Program-made: the position numbers and the translations under genes
Source of the DNA: DASRAU01 sp036005805
Lineage (GTDB): Bacteria; Acidobacteriota; Polarisedimenticolia; Gp22-AA2
Assembly (NCBI GenBank): GCA_036005805.1
Contig: DASYQE010000131.1
Location: forward strand, 1-17,104
Length of the DNA: 17,104 nucleotides
Direction of reading: 5' to 3'
Shown: one piece after another, positions 7,301-13,899 of the stretch
How positions within the stretch are numbered: the first letter of the stretch is position 1
How the letters are laid out: every line of letters begins with the position of its first letter
Notes under the pieces: generated by a model
The model's input: the letters and a program-made list of their open reading frames with translations, nothing else
Told to the model about the DNA's origin: nothing
Database searches by the model: none

Positions 7301-10300
7301 CGACGCCGGCGAGGACCTCGACGCCGACGGGCTGCTCGACGCGGACGGCCAGCCCTACGGCCTGGTGATCTCCGGGCCGGTGTTCGGCAGCGGCTCGCAG
7401 ACCTTCAACGGGTCGGGGCACACCTTCCCCGCCAGCCGCGTCACCCTCGACAAGAGCCTGTACACCTGTGCCGACGAGGTGCGCGGCAGCCTGTACGACG
7501 CCGGCACCACCGCCTCGGCGGTGACCGGCGCCGCCGTCTTCGAGGTGGTGAACCGCAACGGCGTGGTGGTGGACAGCGAGAAGCTGGTGTCCTTCACGGC
7601 CGCGTCGGGCGTGGACTCCTACGCTTCCGCCGCGGTGCCGCTCCGGGAGTCGAAGCCGGTCGCGGTCCCCGACAACGGCGTCCTCGAGACCGCCGGCGTC
7701 GTCGCGGACGAGCCGTACTCCGTGCGGCTGCGCTACCCGGACTCGCCGCGCGAGATCACCGCCGCGGCGCGCATCTCCTGCCAGCCGTACCTCGTGGCGT
7801 GGCGCTTCCAGACGGACGGGACCAACTGGAACAAGCAGGACGCGGTCTTCGGCGGCTGCGACAGCGACCAGAACCTGGACTCGGGCGAGAACGTCCTGTA
7901 CTCGATCGCCTTCGGCAACGCCAACCGCGACCAGGACTACAGCGACGTGCAGGCATCGCTTTCGGTCTCGGGCCCGGGCGCCGCGGCGGTGCGCGTGGTC
8001 AACTCGCCGCAGAACATCGGCCGGCTGCCGGGCGGACAGATCACCTCCGCCACCTTCTCGCTCACCGTCGACGCGACGGCGCTCGCCGCCATCACCCAGG
8101 CGAACCGCCTGGTGGACCTGACGCTGACGCTGCAGTCGTCGGACGTCGGCGTGCAGCTGCCGCGCCAGACCTTCACCTTCCGGCACGCGCTGAATTCCGA
8201 TGACGAGGTCTTCCACTACTCGACGGACTACCCGGGCGGGGGACGCGAGATCCGCGACCTGAACCGCAACTTCCAGATCGACAAGCCCGACGTCGTCGAT
8301 CCGTTCACCGGCATCCAGCTCCCGGACGAGGACGTCACCTTCAACACCATGTTCGTCGCCGGCACCTCCGGCGGCCTCGTCAGCAACACCCTCGGTGAGG
8401 ACCTGAACAACAACAGCCTCCTGGACGCGGGGGAGGACCTCCTGCCGAACGGTCTCCTGGACCGGGGCGTGCTCGCCCTGGCGGGTGGCCCGTCGGCGAA
8501 CGACAAGGTGCCGTTCTCCTTCGACGCCAACAACGGCGGCTGGCTCGGGCTGCGGCATCCGTTCAGCCGTCCGGGCGGCGCCGGCGCGATCCCCGTGTGG
8601 GAGTGGCAGCGCGGCGGCCTGTGCGGCTTCCAGTCGGCCATCGCCGACCCGGACGTCACCAAGGGCTTCCAGAACAACGGGGCCGGCATCTGGCACACGG
8701 GGGACGGCAACGTCGCGACGCCCGCCTCGAATGCGGCCGGCTGCGACAACCACTCCTCGGCCACGGACGCCGCCACGTCGATCGGCAACGAGTTCTACGA
8801 AGACATCCTCGAGTCGCCGATCATCGCCAAGGTGCACCAGACGCTCGACAGCCGCGGCCTGCCGTACTCGATCGAGTTCCAGCGCTTCGGCGCCAACCTC
8901 GATCACCAGACCCAGGACGGCAACACCGGCGGCAGCTTCAACATCGACAACAACATCGACGACGACACCGGCAACTGCCTGCTGTGCCAGGAATTCGATC
9001 CGAACTACGGCGGGATCGACTACCAGGTCGGCAACCTGCAGGCGTCGAGCGGCGTCAACCCGACGAACTCCGGCGACATCCGCCAGCGCACCTTCGGGCC
9101 GACGGTCGACCCGAACGGGTCGCTGTCGGGCGGCAACCCCGGGGTCACCGGCGACGAGACCGGGTTCTCCGGGTTCACGACCAGCGCCAACCCGAGCTCG
9201 TCTTCGCCCATCCCGACCGCCCTGCCGGACTTCCTGCCCTACCCGCTGCCGACGGCGCCGGTCGTGCAGGCCTCCGACGGCACGCCCTGGACGAACAACG
9301 TGGCGGGCCCGGTGCGCAACTTCGACATGACCCTGGTCACCTACGAAGCCGGCTACGTCTTCCTGATGGAAGGCCCCGGCGCGAGCGAGGTGGCCGCGGT
9401 CACGCCGTTCGACGTCAACATCGGCAACCGCTGGCAGATCGGCATCGGCTTCTACAACATCGAGTCGACCTCGAACCTGACCGACTACGGCCTGGCGGTG
9501 GACGACGTCGTCTTCGAGTGGGACGAGCGTCACCCGATCGACGAGGCCGCCTTCGTCCCGGCGCACACCCCCGCCTGCCAGCGCTTCGGCCAGCCGGGGC
9601 AGCCGGCCGGACAGCAGTGCGCCACCCTGATGGTGGACCGCACCGCCTTGTTCGAGTGCGACGAGTCGCTGAAGGTGACGGTCACCAACCCGAAGGTCGC
9701 GGGATCCGGTTCGGTGCAGGTGAAGGCCGCCTCCGACAGCGACTCGCGCCAGGTGTCCACCGGCATCGGCGTGGCGCTGCACCCCATCAAGAGCTTCACC
9801 CTGCCCGAGGTCTCGCCGGGGGTCTTCAGCGGCTTCGTGGCGGTGACCCAGACCCTCAACGTGGACGACCAGATCTTCGTGTCGCCGGCCGGCGACACGA
9901 ACGTCGTCTTCTACTACGAGGACCCGACCTGCGACGGCAACCGCAACGGCATCGCCGGTCAGACCAACTTCGACAACCTCGACGGCGACAACATCGCGTT
10001 CGCCACCGACAACTGCCCGCAGGCCTACAACCCGGGCCAGCAGGACACGGACACCGGGGGCGCCGACGGGGTCGGGAACGCGTGCGACAACTGCCCGACG
10101 TTGCCGAACGCCAACCAGGCGGATTCGGACGGCGACGGGGTCGGCGACGTCTGCGACTTCGATGACGTGGACTTCGACGGCGTCGTCAACGCGCTCGACA
10201 ACTGCCCCGACGTCTACAACCTCCTGCAAACCCCGGCCGGCGGCTCCTCCACCAAGGGGACGGCCTGCAACCAGAACACCGACCGGGACGGCGACGGCCT

Positions 10301-13064
10301 CGTGGACAAGAGCGACAACTGCGTGCGGACGCCCAACGCCGGCCAGCAGGACGTGGACGGCGACGGGGTCGGGGACGCGTGCGACGGCGACTGCGTCAAC
10401 GCCCGCTCCTCGGCGCTGGCCTCCGGCACCTGCACGAGGACGAGCACGACGATCTGCACCACCAACGCCCAGTGTCCGCTCAGCGGCGTCTGCGCCGAGA
10501 ACGTCAACACCGTCTGCACGACGTCGACGGCGCAGTGCACCTGCGTGAACATCAGCCAGGAGACCTGCCAGCGCGCCGGGATCATCAACGACGGCGGCTG
10601 CCAGTCGCAGAACGACGACGCCGACGCCGACGGGGTGACCGACGCCGTGGACAACTGCCCGGTGGTCGTCAACCCGCCGATCATCCCGGGGACCGACCGC
10701 CAGCTCGACACCGACAACGACGGGCTCGGGGACGCCTGCGACTCGAACCTCAAGATCGACGGCGACAACAACGGCATCCCGGACGACGTCGCCTCGTTCG
10801 GCGTCCTGGTCAACTGCGGCAAGCTCGATCTGCCGAGCCTGGTGGTCGAGGCGGCCGTGGTCACCGATCTCAACGGCGACCACGACGCCTTCTGCGACAC
10901 GGGCGAGCAGTGCGAAATGACGCTGGTCGTCACCAACAACGGCACCAAGGACCTGCACGACGTGGTGCTCTACCTGGCCACGTCCGACACCGACGTGCAG
11001 TGCGTCACCAAGCCGGCGGTGACGGTCGGGACCATCCCGGCGGGCGGGAAGGTGGACACCTCGAACATCTCCGGCCAGCGCCGGCCGTTCGAATACACCA
11101 TCTCCGCCTCGACCAACACCACGGTGGCGGCGCAGCCGGCGAAGGCCGACTGGACCGTCAACATCACGTCGAAGGAGGCCCTCGGCACCAAGTCGAAGGT
11201 GACCTTCCAGACGTTGCTCGACCTCGACCTGCCGACGGGCGCGCCGATCACCCGGGTGCTCGGGCCGGACGGGCTGCCGAACACGACCGACGACGGGACG
11301 ATCTTCGAGACCTTCGACAACGATCGCAACGGCAGCGGCGGGGTCGAGGTGAGCGACGGCCGCGACGGCGTGGTCAACGACACCATCGGCTACACCGTCG
11401 GCACGGCGCAGGGCGGGCTCAACGCCCTCGAAGGCATCGGCTGCGGCGGCTTCCACGTCCCGCCGCAGGATCCCGGCTGCCACGTCGATCCGGACAACGA
11501 CATGGACTGGCACATCCACTGCCCGACGGGCACCTGCCCGGCGCCGCACGTCGTCGGCTCGACAACCGCCTGGTCCGCCACGCCGCCCAACGGGGCGCTG
11601 GCGTTCTCCGGGCAGAACTCGCTGCACTGGGGCAAGCACTCCGACGTGACCAGCCGGGTGGGCGACACCACCTCGTTCAGGACGCTCGCGGCCTACGTCG
11701 TCACGGCCAACCTGACGCCGCTGCCGATCTCGGGCGACCTGCGCCTGTCGTTCATGCACATCGTCGACACCATGGACAACAGCCAGGCCGACATCCCGTC
11801 CGGCACCGCCGTCGACTACGTGGACGTGCAGGCGCGGGTCGACCTCGACCCGAACCCGGCGGTGGACTCGTGGGGCTTCTGGGACAAGCTGGTCCCGTTC
11901 GAGAACGTCTACGATCACATCCCGTACGTCTGGAGCCACTACGGCGCCCAGACGACGTACTGCAACCTGACGCCGACGGACACCGGGTCGGCGGCGCCGG
12001 CGCCGCGCGGCATCCACGAGACCATGTGCTGGCCGCTCGGGATCTGGTCGCACTGCGGCAACGCCTGGGGCCAGGACACGACCTTCGGCTGCCCCGGCCC
12101 GGGCCTGCCGGGCGCGACGACGCCCGCGAGCGGTTCGCTGTGGGTGAAGACCCGCTTCTCGCTCGCCAACTACGTCGGCGCGCGCGTGCAGATCCGCTGG
12201 ATCGCGTCCACGTGGGAGTTCGACCTCAACGGCCCGACCGAGGACTACCACACCTACGGTCACGGCTGGGAGAACAGCCTCAACGACGACGGCTGGTGGG
12301 TGGACGACATCCAGATCACCGGCGCCATCACCGGCCAGGTCGCACCCCTGGCCGACCCCGACCCGGCGCCGCCTTCCACCTGCCCCGCGCCGGGCGCGGA
12401 GTGCAACCCGGCGCTCGGGGCCGATCACGGCTACAACGTGGTTCTCACCACGACCGGCTCCGACAACGACGGCGTCTTCGAGAAGGGCGAGAACGTCACC
12501 TTCAGCGCGGTCAGCACCAGCAACCCCGGCGGCTGCGCCGACGGCGTCACCGAGTACCAGTTCAAGCGCAACGGCGTGGTCGTGCAGGACTGGTCGGCGC
12601 ACGCCTTCTACAGCGAGGGCGTCCAGGCCGACGGCACCTGGCAGGTCCTGGCCCGCTGCAGCAGCACGCCGGCGTGCACCACGACGACCGGCGCGAGCCA
12701 GGCGATCCCGGTGTACGCCGGCGACGGCAGCGATCTGACCATCACTTTGACCGGCGGCGCGAACGCCAACGTGAACCTGACGGCGCGGCCGATGCCGCCG
12801 ACGATGTCGGGTTACGACTTCTTCAAGTACGTGTTCCCGCCGGCGCCTCCCGCGAACCTCGCGGGGACGGTCTCCCTGGCCTGCGACCAGGGGACCGCCG
12901 CGCCGGCCGGCAGCACCGTCACCGTGCCGGACAACACCGTGCCGGCGGTCGGGACGGTGTTCTGGTACTGGGCCGGCTACAGCAGCACCACCCCGGGGGC
13001 CAAGACCGCCCTGGGCCGCAGGAGCGACAACACGATCCGCATCGCGCCGATCACCTGCCCGTAG
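4326..13064 (+). CDS. Giant secreted S8 subtilase (KP-43/TagA-like) with TSP3 and calcium-loop modules, 2912 aa
   Basis: Signal peptide: residues 1-36, a basic start then the hydrophobic core AAVCCLLVLAGLLA. A propeptide-like region follows to about 300. The subtilase domain (about 335-720) has Asp344 (ITDNGIS), His398 (THGNVVAG), oxyanion Asn547 (APVGNTG) and Ser685 (GTSYSTAEVAG, where the usual proline after Ser is alanine). Residues 855-970 match the beta-domain after KP-43-type subtilases (ALAWADPP, INDLDLEV, GTWKVRV). The rest is a 1900-residue tail with beta-sandwich segments and repeated DxNxD..GE calcium-type loops. It carries two TSP3 blocks (about 1869-2023 and 2097-2155) separated by a Cys-rich insert, then a CARDB-like stretch (2172-2262) and a GWWVDDIQI segment near 2656 like those in immune inhibitor A peptidases. 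No LPXTG, PEP-CTERM or type IX sorting signal is evident. It is probably exported and calcium-stabilised. Family assignment is firm; substrate and export route are not known. Confidence 0.93.
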   Translation: MRPRLSRRALGGLVRTSAAVCCLLVLAGLLARADRRQQTGQGSVLDQAEAQIDHSLRLPEPTPRPDGLSPFAGLKPVWQKDEAGRRKSLDTPLGLVDPAGLEDLRRQAPLLAGERGRALGHGRRGELLAGFNAVQLTEDAISTRTPDEIEAALRDAGAEVYSRMAERGYLVRLSPAAVDRLIDNSFLEAAMPWGPEFRVEPGIGRRPFLQRARAQSQDLRLVVDFFRGADPVQAKADLEKITGNPATTYSIDGQSFLVEAHHAKVPALARLPWVQWIYEEPEHLLMDAETPTTAMVGNMKENLPFQRPYFDVGVDGGGIDTNADGRRINNGTDTVPPQVVSITDNGISYDSAQFAQTATQPTTISSPIGGAHRKVHAIQNVADTGDGCDSILSGGGTHGNVVAGIIAGDATSLGFRVSKHIYNTRPRVDGIELNGVARGARILMQDAGAAANCVLNDLIERGGNVSPGSLATRLALAICPASGGTGACSGVTGAGNEGHIHVLPFGVPNFDTLLDNPTDGTYTAEARDIDNFLVNNRDVMVFAPVGNTGTQRVQFFFSSFNSQVRNRYPDLFDGTAADNNPNTPQGLEVSPPATAKNLVAVGSHFQDVQTALSANIEENIANFSSKGPATAGSLRMAPMVVAVGADLNGFFFGPNTVSAAVWKSKDNDNQAPVDAVLDDTNYGTSYSTAEVAGIAALIRDYLAQGFYPTGARVDTDRMPSPSGPLVKAAIAASANFEELLESEYPTASDRAVAFSRATDLGTVSGQAVGVYGNMEQGYGRPVVTSVLPLANWPQAKGIGAPQTIEYPAAGLILYDELGTGEPAINNTTRTLIEHTFTVGSDATRVVGATRVVDHGQLRVALAWADPPSLAGSAGAAINDLDLEVESPGPDGNIATTADNLIYDGNVYLQGGVKVGQWSASRTTVAADRGDRRNLVEAVHLSSDPNGDGNTDDSQLIAGTWKVRVKRGAGGATPGSISNLTGPVEDANGNGRLDAGEDLDADGLLDADGQPYGLVISGPVFGSGSQTFNGSGHTFPASRVTLDKSLYTCADEVRGSLYDAGTTASAVTGAAVFEVVNRNGVVVDSEKLVSFTAASGVDSYASAAVPLRESKPVAVPDNGVLETAGVVADEPYSVRLRYPDSPREITAAARISCQPYLVAWRFQTDGTNWNKQDAVFGGCDSDQNLDSGENVLYSIAFGNANRDQDYSDVQASLSVSGPGAAAVRVVNSPQNIGRLPGGQITSATFSLTVDATALAAITQANRLVDLTLTLQSSDVGVQLPRQTFTFRHALNSDDEVFHYSTDYPGGGREIRDLNRNFQIDKPDVVDPFTGIQLPDEDVTFNTMFVAGTSGGLVSNTLGEDLNNNSLLDAGEDLLPNGLLDRGVLALAGGPSANDKVPFSFDANNGGWLGLRHPFSRPGGAGAIPVWEWQRGGLCGFQSAIADPDVTKGFQNNGAGIWHTGDGNVATPASNAAGCDNHSSATDAATSIGNEFYEDILESPIIAKVHQTLDSRGLPYSIEFQRFGANLDHQTQDGNTGGSFNIDNNIDDDTGNCLLCQEFDPNYGGIDYQVGNLQASSGVNPTNSGDIRQRTFGPTVDPNGSLSGGNPGVTGDETGFSGFTTSANPSSSSPIPTALPDFLPYPLPTAPVVQASDGTPWTNNVAGPVRNFDMTLVTYEAGYVFLMEGPGASEVAAVTPFDVNIGNRWQIGIGFYNIESTSNLTDYGLAVDDVVFEWDERHPIDEAAFVPAHTPACQRFGQPGQPAGQQCATLMVDRTALFECDESLKVTVTNPKVAGSGSVQVKAASDSDSRQVSTGIGVALHPIKSFTLPEVSPGVFSGFVAVTQTLNVDDQIFVSPAGDTNVVFYYEDPTCDGNRNGIAGQTNFDNLDGDNIAFATDNCPQAYNPGQQDTDTGGADGVGNACDNCPTLPNANQADSDGDGVGDVCDFDDVDFDGVVNALDNCPDVYNLLQTPAGGSSTKGTACNQNTDRDGDGLVDKSDNCVRTPNAGQQDVDGDGVGDACDGDCVNARSSALASGTCTRTSTTICTTNAQCPLSGVCAENVNTVCTTSTAQCTCVNISQETCQRAGIINDGGCQSQNDDADADGVTDAVDNCPVVVNPPIIPGTDRQLDTDNDGLGDACDSNLKIDGDNNGIPDDVASFGVLVNCGKLDLPSLVVEAAVVTDLNGDHDAFCDTGEQCEMTLVVTNNGTKDLHDVVLYLATSDTDVQCVTKPAVTVGTIPAGGKVDTSNISGQRRPFEYTISASTNTTVAAQPAKADWTVNITSKEALGTKSKVTFQTLLDLDLPTGAPITRVLGPDGLPNTTDDGTIFETFDNDRNGSGGVEVSDGRDGVVNDTIGYTVGTAQGGLNALEGIGCGGFHVPPQDPGCHVDPDNDMDWHIHCPTGTCPAPHVVGSTTAWSATPPNGALAFSGQNSLHWGKHSDVTSRVGDTTSFRTLAAYVVTANLTPLPISGDLRLSFMHIVDTMDNSQADIPSGTAVDYVDVQARVDLDPNPAVDSWGFWDKLVPFENVYDHIPYVWSHYGAQTTYCNLTPTDTGSAAPAPRGIHETMCWPLGIWSHCGNAWGQDTTFGCPGPGLPGATTPASGSLWVKTRFSLANYVGARVQIRWIASTWEFDLNGPTEDYHTYGHGWENSLNDDGWWVDDIQITGAITGQVAPLADPDPAPPSTCPAPGAECNPALGADHGYNVVLTTTGSDNDGVFEKGENVTFSAVSTSNPGGCADGVTEYQFKRNGVVVQDWSAHAFYSEGVQADGTWQVLARCSSTPACTTTTGASQAIPVYAGDGSDLTITLTGGANANVNLTARPMPPTMSGYDFFKYVFPPAPPANLAGTVSLACDQGTAAPAGSTVTVPDNTVPAVGTVFWYWAGYSSTTPGAKTALGRRSDNTIRIAPITCP
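9930..10395 (+). repeat. First thrombospondin type 3 repeat block of the giant subtilase
   Basis: Several units of the pattern DNCPxxxNxxQxDxDxDGxGDxCD are encoded, for example DNCPTLPNANQADSDGDGVG. Each unit offers aspartates for calcium and paired cysteines for disulfides. The DNA itself repeats: near-identical GGCGACGGGGTCGG segments recur around 10132 and 10359. One unit is interrupted by a longer linker (residues near LLQTPAGGSSTKG). Confidence 0.9.
10613..10790 (+). repeat. Second, shorter TSP3 block of the giant subtilase
   Basis: This encodes DADADGVTDAVDNCP, then a variant unit ending DTDNDGLGDACD, then a further acidic loop IDGDNNGIPDD. It is separated from the first block by a Cys/Thr-rich insert of about 70 residues. 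Confidence 0.85.
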
Positions 13065-13086
13065 GGCGGGCGTGCGGGAGGGAGCA

Positions 13087-13118
13087 CCGGCGCGGAGGCC
13101 GCGAGGCTTCCGCGCCGG
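13087..13118 (+). terminator. Perfect-length GC-rich hairpin after the giant gene, terminator-like
   Basis: The arms CCGGCGCGGAGGCC (13087-13100) and GGCTTCCGCGCCGG (13105-13118) pair over 14 bp with a single G-U, closing a GCGA loop of the stable GNRA type. It starts 22 bases after the stop codon at 13064 and before the candidate promoter of the next gene. There is no following T-run (GATCTCCC follows), so it is not a classical intrinsic terminator. It may block 3' exonucleases or act with Rho. Confidence 0.5.
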
Positions 13119-13149
13119 GATCTCCCGACGCTCGGCCGCGATCCCGTCC

Positions 13150-13179
13150 TTGACCGGCAGGCCGGCGCCGGACGAGAAT
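13150..13179 (+). promoter_or_regulatory. Candidate sigma70-type promoter of the beta-barrel gene
   Basis: TTGACC (13150-13155, 5 of 6 consensus bases), an 18-base spacer and GAGAAT (13174-13179, 4 of 6) lie between the hairpin and the start codon at 13231. Transcription would begin near 13186. This would make the beta-barrel gene independent of the giant gene. Confidence 0.4.
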
Positions 13180-13230
13180 CCGCCGGCTCGCCGGAGCCGT
13201 GCAGCTCGCCGCCATCGTCAAGGGGGACTC

Positions 13231-13884
13231 ATGCGGAAATGGAGCGTGTTCGTGTGCGCGGCGATCGTCCTGGCGGCGACCTCCCGGCCGGCCGCGGCGG
13301 GCGACCGCGTCGGCATCGGCGTCAAGTTCGGGACGCTCGGGTTCGGCCTCGACATCACCGGCCGGGTCAACGACTGGTTCTCGGTGCGCGGCACCTTCAA
13401 CGCCGCCGACGCCAACGACACGCATGAGGAGAGCGGCGTGGATTACGAGACCGACGTCGCCTTCGGAGCGTCCGGGATCCTGTTCGACTTCCATCCCTGG
13501 AAGAAGAATTTCCGGCTGACCGCGGGCTGGATGCACAACCGCACCGGCGCCGACCTCCTGGGCACGCCGACCGAGAATGTCGAGATCGGCGACACCGTCT
13601 ACACGCCGGCCGAGGCGGGGACCATCTCCGGTGACGTGGCCTTCAAGGACAGCGCCGGCTACGTCGGGTTCGGCTACGGCAGCGCCGCCCGCGGCCCCGG
13701 CCGCGTGCGCTTCGTCCTCGACGTCGGCGCGCTCCTGCAGGGCACCGGAGAGGTGACCCTCTCCTCCTCGAGCGGCCTCGTCAGCCAGGACGATTTGTCG
13801 AAGGAGGAGCAGGATCTCGAGGACGACCTCGACGATCTGTCCTTCTACCCGGTTTTGGCGCTCGGGATCTCGTTCCGGCTGTAG
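13231..13884 (+). CDS. Small outer-membrane beta-barrel protein
   Basis: The 217-aa product starts with a signal peptide (MRKWSVFVCAAIVLAATSRPAAAG, cleavage near residue 23). It continues with alternating amphipathic strands such as GVKFGTLGFGLDITGRV, FGASGILFDFHP and FRLTAGWMHN. It ends in YPVLALGISFRL, a strand typical of outer-membrane barrels though the last residue is Leu rather than Phe. The size fits an eight-stranded barrel. A highly acidic stretch with a likely helix (SKEEQDLEDDLDDL) precedes the last strand and would form a loop or a periplasmic turn. The ATG at 13231 is preceded by AGGGGG (13221-13226). It lies 166 bases after the giant subtilase gene and ends 15 bases from the convergent TSP3 gene. 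The role is unknown: a porin, a surface anchor or an export aid are all possible. Confidence 0.82.
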   Translation: MRKWSVFVCAAIVLAATSRPAAAGDRVGIGVKFGTLGFGLDITGRVNDWFSVRGTFNAADANDTHEESGVDYETDVAFGASGILFDFHPWKKNFRLTAGWMHNRTGADLLGTPTENVEIGDTVYTPAEAGTISGDVAFKDSAGYVGFGYGSAARGPGRVRFVLDVGALLQGTGEVTLSSSSGLVSQDDLSKEEQDLEDDLDDLSFYPVLALGISFRL

Positions 13885-13899
13885 GCCGCCTGCTCCGGG

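Noticed and set aside
9930..10790. DNA repeats in the TSP3 blocks as a CRISPR or mobile repeat array
   Set aside because: The repeats keep the reading frame and encode the TSP3 protein pattern; spacing and identity do not fit a CRISPR array.
6615..12602. Antisense open frame of 1995 codons inside the giant gene
   Set aside because: The translation is monotonous in V, A, R, D and G with no domain. It mirrors the biased codon use and acidic content of the sense protein, which has a clear protease domain and TSP3 repeats. High GC makes such shadow frames common.
13161..13187. GCCGGCG/CGCCGGC inverted repeat as a second terminator or operator
   Set aside because: Seven pairs with a 13-base loop in very GC-rich sequence is expected by chance, and it overlaps the promoter candidate.
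13072..13230. Longer N-terminus of the beta-barrel protein from the GTG at 13072
   Set aside because: The extension is Arg/Pro-rich, crosses the 14-bp hairpin and the promoter candidate, and would hide the signal peptide.
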